Positions 26,230 to 37,909 of a DNA stretch of 64,000 nt are shown here, piece after piece. Position numbers and translations under genes: made by a program. The notes under the pieces are model-generated. The model searched no databases and had not been told where the DNA came from. It saw only the letters and a program-made list of their open reading frames with translations. Source of the stretch: Echinococcus granulosus (taxonomy: Eukaryota > Platyhelminthes > Cestoda > Cyclophyllidea > Taeniidae); assembly GCF_000524195.1 (NCBI RefSeq), contig NW_020170390.1:1641572-1705571 (forward strand), read 5' to 3'. How positions within the stretch are numbered: position 1 is the stretch's first letter; each line of letters starts with the position of its first letter.

Positions 26230-26927
26230 TTCATTAATTACGCCGAATCCCGCAGCGAATGACCCAGGTACAAACTAAGCGCATAGGAAAGAGGATCACA
26301 ATTGGCTAGAGATGGTGGTCTTTCAGCTTCGGACTATGTTTTGATAAATAGAAATTTGACATTGATGATTTTATGCGGATTTCGCCAATTATCACAACAA
26401 TGAAATGATAAAACAATATCCCAATGGGACATGCTTCCTAAAAAACACTTTAAATGTAAGGCTTTTAGAAAAAATCGGAAAAAATTGCAACAACATTAGA
26501 GTAACAGGCAAGCTACATGCCTCCTTAAAAAGCCCAAAACAAAAAGTGTTTCACTGATGGAAAGATTTTGTGTTTACCCTTATTATTGGAAAGGTTTGCA
26601 AGCACCTAAAAATTAACTTCTTACGTTATTTGTGAATAGGCGCCTATAACACATACAAATAATTGTTTCTGCATAGAAATCTGCTAGGTTGGATGGACTG
26701 TTAAAACTAGTAGCTAATATTATGGATCCTCAAATCTTTTAATAGGCATTTGCGTTGGTTTAGCACTTATAGCTACTTATCAGCAAGCTGTTATTAACCC
26801 ACTAACAAAAAATTCTCAAGTTTGAAACACTTTTAATGGACAATCGCGCTTTGTCATCAGTGCATTCCCTCCGTTGCGTCATTTCGTTTTTTGCTGCTGT
26901 CCTCGTTGATAGCGTGGGTTACTCACA
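26230..26927. promoter_or_regulatory. Head-to-head intergenic region between PSMD12 and AK2
   Basis: 698 bp separate the two divergent start codons and must contain both 5' ends. No specific element is clear. Confidence 0.4.
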
Positions 26928-27783
26928 ATGGGTATTTTGAGCCTTCTTGGATTTGGTCATAACATTGAGGAGAAAGGTGCATCCAAAACCAACCTTATAC
27001 TCATTGGTCCACCGGGTTGTGGGAAGGGCACTCAAGTATATGGGTTTATCCTCTAAAAGATTCTTATAGGCGTCCCGTCTGATGAAAAAATATGAAGTGT
27101 GTCATTTGTCAACTGGTGATATGCTTAGAGCTATCACGTCCTCGGGCTCAGAACTCGGAAATAAGGTCAAAGGACTTATGGAAGGGGGTCAACTGGTGCC
27201 TGATGACATTGTATGTGAACTGATCGATCAGAAGTTGGACAGCCCCGAGTGCCGAAAGGGTTTCATTCTTGACGGATTTCCTAGGACGATTCCCCAAGCT
27301 GAAAAGGTTTGCTAGTCGTTTCGGACAACTGATAATTTGCAGCTTAGCGATTTATTGCATAAGAGGAAGGAGGATCTTACGGCTGTTGTAGAACTTCGAG
27401 TTGCTGATGAATTGCTCATAACTCGGATTTGCGGTAGGCTTTTTCACTTGGCCAGTGGACGATCCTATCATGAAACTTTCAACCCTCCAAAGGTTCCCAT
27501 GACTGATGACGTACGTGAATATTCCGATGATTCTACTCAGTTGCCATTCTGATCCCTCTTCATTCATAAATCGGGTGGTTTTTAGATCACTGGAGAAAGA
27601 CTTGTTCGGCGAAGTGATGACACCGAAGAGGTTCTTCGAAAGCGTCTTGAGAGTTACCACAACATGACGTCTCGATTGTTGGAATTTTATCAAAAAAGGA
27701 ATTTGCTTCTTACTCTCGATGGCTCCCAAGGCATGGATGAAGTTTTCAGAGACATCACAAAAGGCATTGACAGGCAAAAGTAG
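26928..27783 (+). CDS. AK2: Adenylate kinase 2
   Basis: Interconverts ATP + AMP and 2 ADP; animal AK2 acts in the mitochondrial intermembrane space. Exons 26928-27035, 27070-27306, 27343-27510 and 27586-27783 sum to 711 nt, 236 residues (human 239). The P-loop [10 protein letters not shown] lies at residues 27-36. Further motifs are [10 protein letters not shown], the AMP-site [10 protein letters not shown], the long-form LID with [18 protein letters not shown], and [12 protein letters not shown]. Introns are 34, 36 and 75 bp. The N-terminus before the P-loop is short ([16 protein letters not shown]), as in AK2, which has no cleaved targeting peptide. No clear AATAAA was seen just downstream. 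Confidence 0.96.
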
Positions 27784-30410
27784 AAAAAACTATCCTCAGT
27801 CGTGCTTTCAAATTTTTTTTTCATGTGAATTGCAGAACATTATTGTAGATTTATGCTTTATATATTTCGTCCAACCACATCATTTTTTCTGCTTTCGTAG
27901 GCTGTCTTGCAGCCATTTTAGTTTAGACATTGCCAAAGGGTGCTAGTGAAAGCTAACTTAAGGCCGTCTTACTTGGTTCATTGGATCTCATACCCTTGTA
28001 TAGCTTTAAACTCTGCTTTTACTTGGTAGTATTTACGTTACCATCCGACCAACTCACATATTTGCCAGACATTTCCAGTGGGACTCAACTCATTTCAAGA
28101 TTTTGTTGAGCATTCAGGCATGAACCGTTGTATCATGTATTTGTATAGACGAAAATCTCCTGTGAACAGCATCACTACCTGACTGTGAGTGCTGGGGTGG
28201 CAATCCATGTGCCTTGAGTGGTTTGCCCTGACTTCGTTCTCGAAATCGTCAGTGGCGGATGCGGTCTAGTCTTAAATCCTGTTGTCTCGTATGTTGACAC
28301 CCATGTTAGAAATGCCCCACACAGCAATGCTAGGGGTTCTAATCAGGGGATGCATGCAGTCATTTGCTCTAAGCTGCGCAGGTCTTGTGAAAGGTAGCTG
28401 GCCAAGGAGGACCTAACCAGGTGTCTTCCTGGGTCTTAAATTTTTAAAGTGCCCTGATGGTTACTACTTAGGGTTTTTTAATCTGTCCAAAACGGAGAGA
28501 GACCGGAATGTGACATTGTTTACAACGGCGAAAGCCACCATACATTGTGGGGACCTTTTAAAAGCCCATTTCCTTCAGTGACTGTGAGCCCTTCAAATCT
28601 TAAACCTGAGTGCTTTTGCGGTATCCTAGGCTGATATAGGCATAGAGTCACTCTGAGCAGGGATTGAGACAGCAAAAGCTATTGACTTCTTAATTGTATC
28701 TGTTAAATTGGAGACCCTAATTTGGAACTGGCTAAGTAGGCAAAAATGTTGGGTCTTGGCCGTCTTTTTACCATTAATTTATTAGTTTTTTGCCTAGTTC
28801 TTGTGTGGGTATAAATGGGCCTCTGCTTTATGGTTGCGGCGCTGTAGTGCTTCCTGTATCAACGTATGAAGCGTCTAATTTGGTGGACATGCATTCGAAT
28901 TGCCTTTGTAAGGTAGATTCTTCAACTCTTATTTGACATTGGTGTCCAAAACTCGATTATAACTGCACTAGAGAATAGACTTTATTCAAGACTTTTGCTC
29001 TAAAATTTGAGTTTTTCTAGAGAAAGGGAAATATGTCCAAGTCTTCACCCTACTTGGACTATTCGATGACTCCCTCGGGTATAAATGAGATCTCTGTTAC
29101 TTCGGATAAATTATTGCTTTTCGCAGTTACCTTGTTCCACCAATTTTACACACTTTGGACCAAATTCGTGCTGTTTAGTCTCGATAGCACATAAATCAAA
29201 GAATACGCTAAGAATGAGAAGTGAGGTTTGATTAGTGTTGTTCTAAACCATTCCACTCACGAAACGGTGTGGTCATTAATCTGTGGTGTTACGTTAACGT
29301 TTTGTGGACAATTCGTGCGGTCGGTTTGGCATCACCCGACCACGGTCGATGGTAGCAGACCATCCTTAGGACGTTTCTCGTTCTCAGGTATGTCATTCCA
29401 GTGTTTGAAAGTTGTACAGAAAACTGTCATGTGTTACCGTCAAGAAACAGGGAAACGAATTTTTCGCACCGGTTATCACATTTTGCACGAAGGTTTTATG
29501 TGAGCTATGCAGAATGTTTTAGAAGACCCTGAGAGACATCGGAGAAAACACTTAATGTCAATTAAGTAAATAAAGGTGCTATTTTAAATGCAGCTAAACT
29601 TGGCGTTTGAAACGTTATCAAATCTAGTCTAGTTAAGTTACCGAATAGGCGGTGCAGTAGTTTATTCTATTTACAAGTGCATTGAACATCCACAGGAATG
29701 CTTGTACAGCTGCAGCACTTTTGATTTCGTCCTCTGCCGCCTTTTCCAACCATGCAATTGTCTCTCATTTTGAACATCTATAGCGACTGGAAAGTGAATG
29801 TTAGTGGCGTTAAGTGAATTGGTAGAACTGAATGGTACCAATTGATGGCACTAATTGACACAGATTTCTCAGTGAAACAGATATGCAGAGAAAAACAGCA
29901 CAGTGATGCTTGTTGCTTGGTGCCACGCGTAAGGCATGTGTAACTAGAATATCTGACGTGTGTCAAAGGCACTTTTGAGCAGCAACTCAAAATATCTGGA
30001 GAATGAAGGTTAGTATACTTGCAAAGATTTGCACCTTAACGGGTTTTATTGTCCAAAGGAAGGGTGCCAAGCTCATGCATGCAGCAAGCAATTATTTGCA
30101 GGCAAACTCAGCATAATAGCAGTTTATCTAGGCATGTTTCCCATTATAAAAATGTGAAATACTTCCAGTACGTACAATTTTTATGGAAATGAGTCTAAAT
30201 GGCCGCATACTGTCATGAAGGAACCCAAAGTTCTTTTGTATTTTACTTTGGGCTGCATTCAGTTAATGGAATTTGTCACGTAATCAATCCGCTCTCATAA
30301 AGGTGTAATTTTTGCTTTATTATGGCCATTTTACGCTACCAGTTAAAAACTCAACTTTGCTATCAAAAAAAAAAACACAAATTTGTCTTTTTAATCTCCA
30401 GCGCCGATTG
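27784..30410. other. Intergenic, no gene recognised
   Basis: A 2.6-kb stretch between AK2 and the first TRIM-like element. On the - strand, 29766-29640 reads as a coding-looking peptide (AWLEKAAEDEIKSAAAVQAF) but has no supported start, splice sites or homologue, so it is not called. Confidence 0.45.
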
Positions 30411-30419
30411 TTGTGAGTT

Positions 30420-31540
30420 GGTACTGTGGTGAATTGTACGTTCAACTACGCGGACATCTCAGCTACCGCAGGTTACACTTTCGCTCCACAACATGATCCT
30501 CGGATCATGTTAGTAACCTCACTCCTTCTGTTCCGTGTTTATCTATCTTCTTCGACATTGTTTTGATTTATTTCGATCTAGAGAAAAGCACAGGGAGTCG
30601 CGCTGGTGGCAGCGGCGGGCGAACATGATCCTAGAGGGCAACTACGATGACATTTACCGCCGAACACGGAATCTTGGCGTCACAGAAGAAGGACATCCGC
30701 CCTGGATAGACAATCTGTGGAGACGCCTAAAGTAAGTGTTGTAAATCACGTCCACCCCCAGCAATTACTTCAATCCCGTGTTCTGTAAGACTGGTATTAA
30801 CTACCAAAGAGACACCAGACTTTGGCCATTCGGAAAAGTCTATTATGGGCTGTCTACAGTGCCAATATGAAGTTGATAATCAAGTGACCAAGCAGTACCT
30901 CCTCCAAGTCTCTACCGACTGAATGGAGCCGAGACAGATGGTGAGGGAGTGTTGAAATTGAAAGAATAGGGTAATGAGGAATAGATGCGAAATTTTTGCT
31001 TAGTGAAACTTTTTAAACTTTAGCATTTGCTATGTGACTCTGATTTTAGATCAACATCCCTACGACTACCGGCTGGCATCCGAGTTGTTCCCATGGTAAA
31101 GCATGGTTCGGTGTTGAGTAGTTTGAAGTTGGTGCACTCTCCCTTACGAATAGAACAAGACTTCGGATGCGGTGGAGTTGACGGAATGTATTAGCGACGT
31201 TGAAATGAAATGCCTTTTTACATGCAAAAACTTGCATGATCGGTGTTGCTGGTTCGCGATTTGTTGTCAAAGTACTGACCTCATTGTGGTCGTCAAGGTT
31301 GCAGCGGTTGGATGGTCAATGGGAGTAGCGAGAATGACTCAAAAAGCGAGGAGATATTCAGTGAATTGGTTTTTTTTTTTTAACTATATGCTGAACTACA
31401 CGCATGCTTCATTCTCCGCAGGTAGTGGTTCCTCTCTCTAAAATGACCTCCGGGGAATGTTAGTAACCTCCCGACCCTTTTTCCCTTATTTATATAAGTT
31501 CCTCCATTCTATCTTGAGCTTTGACGATTTCAGCACAGAT
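30420..31540 (+). mobile_element. TRIM-like miniature LTR retrotransposon, copy A
   Basis: Two diverged direct repeats of about 170-180 bp, 30425-30592 and 31360-31540, flank about 770 bp. Both contain GTGAATTG, then a block like CTGAACTAC or TCAACTACG, then ATGTTAGTAACCTC, and both end near CAGCACAG or AAGCACAG. Inside the left repeat, TGGTGGCAGCGGCGGGCGAAC at about 30604 could be a tRNA primer site, and a purine-rich tract (AAAAAGCGAGGAGA, about 31340-31354) precedes the right repeat. There is no gag or pol; a 66-codon frame at 30535-30735 is broken in the other copies. Small non-coding LTR elements of this kind (Ta-TRIM) are known in taeniid cestodes; membership is inferred. Confidence 0.65.
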
Positions 31541-32748
31541 GTGCAAAGCTACACGGCTCTCCACTTGCCACGCATTTAATTGGAATTCAAAACTTTTGCT
31601 TCATTGAACCTATCTGGTTGTTTTAAAGGTGTCAGAATATCTTTGTACAAAATTTTCAGATCGTATACAGATGGAGAAATGGTAGTTCACAAAGCTGCTC
31701 CATGTATATTCTTCTCCTCTCAATTCATGACTACAGTTGCACATTACCATTCACTATTTGTCTAAATGGGTTCCAGATTGGTCATAACAAATCTTTTTAA
31801 CTCGAAGTAAGGGCAACACCACCTTTTATAACGGAAGTTATGCACAAGCCTGACCAGTATTGGTAAGCGGTGCTTATTAGAGGCAAGAAATTGCCCCAAT
31901 GACGTCGAAACCTTAGTATCAGCTAGGAACAGTCACAGTTACGCCCTTGCAAGTTAGATAATAACTATGGCAAGCTGCTTTCTCTTGACCCAAGCTTCCT
32001 AAGACAACGGTTGCGGCCGTTTGACAATTAGCGGCTTCACTTACTGTCTTACTCCGTTATGCATCAGGTGGGAATGAATTAACCGAACAACATGAATTTC
32101 ACACCTATCACCAACCCTTTTTGGAAGGGTCCCGTCCGGAAAACATAAAATAAGACACCAGTGGGAGTTCCACTTCCATTCAAACCAGATGGTAATGAAT
32201 GAACTTGTAATCAAGTGTTCAAACGTCAAAACCGGCTCCAGGCATACCCATTTAGGCACAGATAAGTGCCGAGGTACCAAGAAGCCAACCCTAGAACGTG
32301 GCTAAATACCCACAATCTACTTTTTTCCCGCATGACAGACAGAAGGGGTGTGGGTCGCTCCCACAAGTGATAAGCAGGGACCCCGAACCCATGAGACCAA
32401 CTCCGGTAATAGCTCAAACGAAACCTACCGGAGGTTGACCTCCTTAAAGAACTACACACTAAAAATAATAAAACTAGACCATGCTTATTAAGAACCGCAA
32501 CCAGCCATCTCGTTGGCAAATAAGCAAAAATCAGGCAGGAACAACGTTTATAAGCACTTGAGCGATCAGTTCCAAAGTACCAATCTTACGAAGTAGCAGT
32601 GAGAAAAAACAGCTGCGAATAGTCTTATTAATGGCACTCGTATAACAAAGTCAGCACTCAAGCTCTGATGAAGAAAAAACGAAATGGTCGTGTGAAGTCA
32701 CAGGCCCCTTGGGGAATTTCAAAAGTGGTCGAGAAGGACACCTCAAAG
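31541..32748. other. Intergenic, no gene recognised
   Basis: Space between TRIM-like copy A and the 3' end of the Rieske gene. Overlapping open frames on the - strand between 32041 and 32519 have no recognisable similarity. Confidence 0.45.
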
Positions 32749-33733
32749 TTAACCAACTAGGATAGTATTCTCATCAATGAACTTGTAGCTAGGCACTTCC
32801 ATATTGGTCGGAGCTGGGCCCTTTCGAATCCGTCCCGAAAAATCAAAATGACTGCCGTGACAGGGGCAGTAATAGCCGCCGAATTCGCCGGCATCAGCAA
32901 TAGGAACACAACCTGTAGGATTAAGAGAATTCTCATCTAAATCAAGAACGGAAAAGGGAGGCCAGCTGCTTGTACCATTTACCTAAGTGGGTGCAAACAC
33001 CAACACAGACGAGCCATTTTGGGTCCTTTACACGTTGTTCATCGGTCTCTGGATCGCGAAGAGACGAGAGTGGAACGCTGCGCTCTTGATCAATCATACT
33101 TTGAGTTCGATGTCGTACAAACAATGGCTTATTTCTCCACTTGAAAACAACATTCTTGCCCTCAGGAATGGAAGCCAAACTCACTTCCAAGTTAGCAAGA
33201 GCCAGAGTTGAGGCCGAAGGCCCAATAGTTTGGATCAGCGTCTTAACTGCATATTTCGCCGAAGTAGTTGCTAGAACTGTACCAGCTAAAACCAGAAGAT
33301 AGCCCAACTTCACAAGTCACGATTTACAAAAAAATCATAACATCATACTTACCAAATGCAATTGTATAGGTAAAGACCTTCCGATTAACCTCGGTCTTTG
33401 AGGAAAGAGATTTCGGGTCCCTGGTAGAGTTGAGGCGATGTGCATCGAAACTCGGGACACTTGTGACATCAACGTGAGAGAAACGAACCTGCTGAGGCAC
33501 TAGATACATGAAGTATTCGAAATGAACGTACTCCCGATGCCGCACGACACCACCGAACGACTAATCACTGAAAAAAGTGGCCCATAACCGCGTGAAATGA
33601 GGGGGAACGGGAGAGTTGGAAGTGGTTGCTTGACCTTGTTACTAAGGCATTTGGGACAGGTGGTGCTTAGGGACAGAGGTATGGATCTCACCGAGGCGAC
33701 AACTCGGGACGGGGAAACGAGCCCAGACGCCAT
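32749..33733 (-). CDS. UQCRFS1: Cytochrome b-c1 complex Rieske iron-sulfur subunit
   Basis: 2Fe-2S subunit of respiratory complex III in the inner mitochondrial membrane. Exons: 33733-33554, 33488-33353, 33307-32983 and 32912-32749. The N-terminus ([20 protein letters not shown]) is a typical mitochondrial presequence, followed by [16 protein letters not shown], a transmembrane stretch ([13 protein letters not shown]), and the conserved [20 protein letters not shown]. Both cluster boxes are intact: CTHLGC, split by the last intron, and YYCPCHGSH. The end is ENTILVG, like human. The model has one snag. The second intron's best donor (GTAAGT after 33353) and only AG (before 33307) leave the total at 805 nt, one base too many, so either the junction is misjudged or an extra G is present in GTTGGGC. 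The first junction uses a weak donor (GTGGTG). Confidence 0.9.
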
Positions 33734-34151
33734 CTTTTTTATCAACAACGACGGCGCTAACCGGGCGGGTCCACGTCGCAACTTCCAATAACACAACAGA
33801 AGAATTGCATCGAAAATCAATTCTTCTAAGCACAAGCGGAGCAATCCAAATAGCGCCAACGAAGGGACAACACAAACAAGGTTTATGCCAATGATTTGTT
33901 GCCCCCACACGCTTAGAAACTTTCACATCAAGTGAAGGCATCCAGTCAGGAACGAGCTCCCTGATCAACCCGGACGATGGAGCAAAACCCCAACCCCACA
34001 AACCCAGTTAGCTAGGGGGACCGATGACGCTAACCGCACCAGCACGACAGGAGGGATGGCCCCACCGCGTCCCCAACCCCCGCGCGGATAGAACTGGGAA
34101 GACGTATACAAAAATAGTATCAGATTGTGCAGAGATAAAAGGCAGTTAAGA

Positions 34152-35714
34152 TCAAGGTCCTGGCGTGATGCCGAGAGCAGCCTCACTGGAGCCTTTGCTG
34201 AGGAAAGCAAGGTATCCCTTGGTACATTTATTTGCATAATGACCTTTGTCACCGCACTTGTAGCAGGTAACTTCATCCAATGGCTTCTGCTGCACCGACA
34301 TGCTCCCATGCTTTGGATTGACCGCCAAATTGCCTCTGCCAGGTGGTCCCTGGGAGAAGGCAGAATTGTTGCCCAGAAGGGGCTGATTCGAAGATGGAAA
34401 GGGCGGCTGATAGCGCTGTGACGACTGCTCCTGCAATCGCTGGCGCTCCTCCAAAGGCAGTTTATGGCAGAACTGAACCTTGTGGCCTCTCTCCTCTGTA
34501 ACACAAGAGTTCATTCATAATTGCAAGACAAAAAATGAGTACAAAGTAGCCAGACACAATAATCTGTGATAGCAAGCATAACGGTGCTCACGTACAGCTC
34601 AGTTGCCTTAGGGGAGGCTGAGAAAGAAAGGAAAATGTCCTGGCACGAACCTATTCTAAGATGCTAGCATTTTGTTGAGGATTACCGTGTACTGAGTTTT
34701 TGCCATTCGCTATGGTATGCGTTATTCATTCCTTGAGAAATTCCGCTTTAAGGGACTAGTGCTCCATAAAAACCGATGCTTAGGGTACATTGGATGCATT
34801 CCAGTGTTAAAACCTTTACTAACATTGCAAAACCGTGTACGAAACAGAGATATCAAAAAACGGGAGGATTTATAGATTACCCTAACGAAGTGCTTTAAGT
34901 ATCGACACATAAGCACATAAGCACTGAAATGTACGCATTTATATGAACACTGAAAATGAGCTACTTGGATGATGCGAGGAAAAAAAAACCAGTTGAAAAC
35001 CTACTGCAATGATGACAAATCCATTTTTGTTTGTGATGTTCTTGATCAGATCCAGGAAGCGGCCACCATTTGGGACTAAAAAAATAATAGTGCAAAGTAG
35101 GATATACATACTGCGCCTGTTTGCAGTCAGGGCCATCTGGACAAAAGCCGTTTATAAAATTTTGGCAGGCTACACGCCGTACGTGACGATTGCGACAGGC
35201 TGGACCTAGACATCGATTGTAAGAAGAGTTAAAGCATACCATTTCGACAAAACCCCCGAGCATACCAGGCACAATCCTGTATCTTTGTGGCTGGATCCAC
35301 ATGCAGAAATTGACACTCCTTATTCATACACACACCTTAACCAAGCGAATAACGTACCTATGTAGGAATCATACCGAACCTTGAAAAGAAGTAGCACTCT
35401 GGCATTTTAGTCATGTCGTACACGTGCAGAAAATCACAATCGTCCCCCTTCTTGCAAAGGCCACGTAGCCAATGCTTGCAAACAACAGTTTTATCGCCTT
35501 TAATATGACGAAATGGACATCGTGTGCTTAGTCGACAAGAGTTTGTAAGGAAGAATGTACAGACACCTGATCCACTTTCTACGGGAGAAGTTTAAGAAAA
35601 TACAGGCGTACTATTCATTGTGGGAAAAGGGAGACTTCCAAGTCCAATCTGGTTTTCAAGTTGATAATTGATTAAAAAGTCTGAGTCAGACACATCACCC
35701 AAGAGAAACTCCAT
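34152..35714 (-). CDS. CPSF4: Cleavage and polyadenylation specificity factor 30 kDa subunit
   Basis: RNA-binding CPSF subunit that recognises AAUAAA during mRNA 3' processing in the nucleus. Exons 35714-35612, 35578-35375, 35335-35240, 35205-35112, 35075-35005 and 34495-34152 sum to 912 nt, 303 residues. Five CCCH fingers follow in order: CTFFLTNSCRLSTRCPFRH, CKHWLRGLCKKGDDCDFLH, CYFFSRFGVCMNKECQFLH, CAWYARGFCRNGPACRNRH and CQNFINGFCPDGPDCKQAH. Then come two CCHC zinc knuckles: CHHCKERGHKVQFC (split by the last intron) and CYKCGDKGHYANKC with KGYLAFLS. Human CPSF30 has one knuckle and Drosophila Clipper has two, so this follows the invertebrate form. The first four introns are 33-39 bp. It lies 418 bp upstream of the Rieske gene on the same strand. 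Confidence 0.95.
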
Positions 35715-36021
35715 TACACAAAACCGCGAACACAACACCACAGATTACAATTAAGCCGGGAAGGGATTAGTAGTGAAGAACAACACATTTCAAGGTCAGA
35801 TTCGTTCGATTTTTATAATCCAAACTAGGCACATTTTCAAGGAGTGTTAAGCATACTACAGATGTTTTACGTTAGAGGAGCAAAACTTAAATTAATTTAA
35901 GGGGGACTAAAGCCAAGTGCAACATCACCGACAACGACCGACACGAGAGTGCCTAAATCAACCTACTTAAAGGGTATCCGAGAATAAAGCCTTATAACAG
36001 GACCAGTTGGCATTAATGAAG

Positions 36022-36205
36022 TATCTTGAGACTTCCTTAAGGACGAAAGAGGAGAAAATGCTGGGTCAGAATATGTGTACTCGACACACATTGGGGACTA
36101 GGGCTACTGGCATGACCCAAAGGTCAGCCCCACCGGCTTAGTACAGTGGCCCAGTTGAAGGTGGCTCCTCACCAAATCAGAGAGTCAAACAACCAACGTA
36201 GTGGA
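36022..36205 (+). repeat. SINE-like dispersed repeat, copy 4
   Basis: Matches the family in the middle (GGGCTACTGGCATGACC, then GGTCAGCCCCACC) and end (CAAACAACCAACGTAG). The 5' part has CTTCCTTAAGGACGAAAG, where TCCTTAAGGA is self-complementary. Confidence 0.7.
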
Positions 36206-37589
36206 TTTATTAACGAGTAATTCATGTTTGTCTTATTTTTTGCTCAAATGAGTGAGCATTTGTTGTTGTTGTGAATGACTTTTAGGAGAGCCATTGTGAA
36301 GCGAGACTCCTCGGTCTCCGCTTCCCTCTTCCTAGCGTTCCTAGACAAGCCCGGTTGACTTGCGCTGGACATCTTTATTAAAGGTGACAAGATGTATGAG
36401 GGAAAATACAATATTCAAGAAGGAGAGGAGCCGCAGTCACAAGGTAAGGGAGAGGACGATCCGGTCACGAGATTCGTAGTTCCTGATTCCTCCTCCCTGA
36501 AGGGCACATTAAAACAAAATAAGTATTACACCATATGTCAATTTTCTAAGTTTGACCAATGTTTGCTTTCTTGTATGATTTGTTTTCCATAATAGCACAA
36601 AGCCTATTAGAATTTTAAGGTGTTTATTTAATTCCTTGTGCATAAGGTTTGGTAAGCTATGGTCTGCCTTCAAGAATACTCTTCGTCTAAAAGAAAGTAC
36701 AATTCAGACTGAATATTATACGTAAGTCTGCTTCCCTCAGTAGTTGTTGCGTTTCAACTTTTTAGAGACAATAGAAAATACAGTATCAGAGCAAGATACA
36801 TAGTATCGACGTACAATATGGCGAAGTTGCAATGGCAAGACACCTATATGGCCTCTTAACCGTAACTGAAAATTAAACAGCTGGCCCATTACGTGGTCCT
36901 CTCCTCCTTCGAGTGTCGTTCGTGGTGCTAGCCTTATTCAACTTCCCAAGCCAGTCATCACTTATTAATCTGCTCCGTAAGGAAAAATCCTGTCAGTCAT
37001 CAAATTTCCACTCAACTGTGAAGATACTTAACTACAGTGTCAATGATTCCTCTTGGCAGTTCTGTTGCATCTGGAGCTTTGATCTCTGTGGAAACCGAAT
37101 TCAGACACTGGAAATGTGTTGGCCATTACAAAAATCCATAGTCACAAAACACTGGCCTAAAAGCGATCACGTAAAAAAGGATGGAATTGAACAATTCCTT
37201 GAGGGAAGGGTTTCTCTTCTATACCTCCTTGCAAAGTTGTTCTTCAGAGCGGCTCAAGCACATTTAGCTGGGGCCTGTCGAGCTAGTAGTGAAGTGGAGG
37301 AGGTATGGCCAGTTTACATTTTCTATATCTTTATGTATGTACTGTGGGCAAAACTGTAATGTAATTTTCCAGATGGTTCACGGCTAGAGCTGCTTTATTT
37401 TTTAGTAGCTTTCCTGCAGAGGCAGTTGTCAAAGTTAGACGTCAGTTTTAGTTTTCTTTTAGGGGTTGTCACCGATTCTCTTTTCTGCAGCTTATGCGGC
37501 TCTACCTCCTCTCTAAGGCTTATTATCCGGTAGCAGAACTCGGAGTAGATGTCCCTTAAGATGGAATTCTCATTCTGCTGCCACTAATG

Positions 37590-37790
37590 TAGCTCTCTGA
37601 GGTTTTCCTGAGGGTAAAAAAAGACGCATTACCTGGGTAAAAATTGCATTATCGACCTACAGATGGGCTTGGGGCCTACTGACATGAACCGGAGTCTAGT
37701 CCACCCGGCGGAGGTGCGATGGCGGGAACCACATGTAACCCCTTCATCAAAAAAGAGGGCTAAGTAAACAACCAACGTATTACATAGACC
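37590..37790 (+). repeat. SINE-like dispersed repeat, copy 5
   Basis: Similar to copy 3: ACCTACAGATGGGCTTGGGG, then CTACTGACATGAACCGGAG and GTCCACCCGGCGGAGG, ending near AAACAACCAACGTATTAC. It lies about 120 bp before the start of the Hox-type gene. Confidence 0.7.
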
Positions 37791-37909
37791 AAAATCATTC
37801 GTGTAGGGTTGCATGTGAGATGCTAAAATTCATCCAATCACATTATTGCCTTTAGTCGGCCCTAAATAAAAGAGCAGTTAACAATGGGACCTTTGTCTCT
37901 ACTTTTATA

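Larger units (their letters stand above)
35715..37909. other. Intergenic region with two SINE-like repeats
   Basis: Divergent space between CPSF4 and the Hox-type gene. Apart from repeat copies at 36.03 and 37.59 kb I recognise nothing. A 148-codon frame at 36913-37359 (+) has no identifiable similarity and an unusual composition, and is not called. Confidence 0.45.

Noticed and set aside
29640..29766. Coding-looking peptide on the - strand (AWLEKAAEDEIKSAAAVQAF)
   Set aside because: No start, no supported splice sites and no family recognised. It could be a single orphan exon but evidence is too thin.
30535..30735. 66-codon frame in TRIM-like copy A as a possible element protein
   Set aside because: The matching frames in copies B and C contain stops, so there is no sign of coding constraint.
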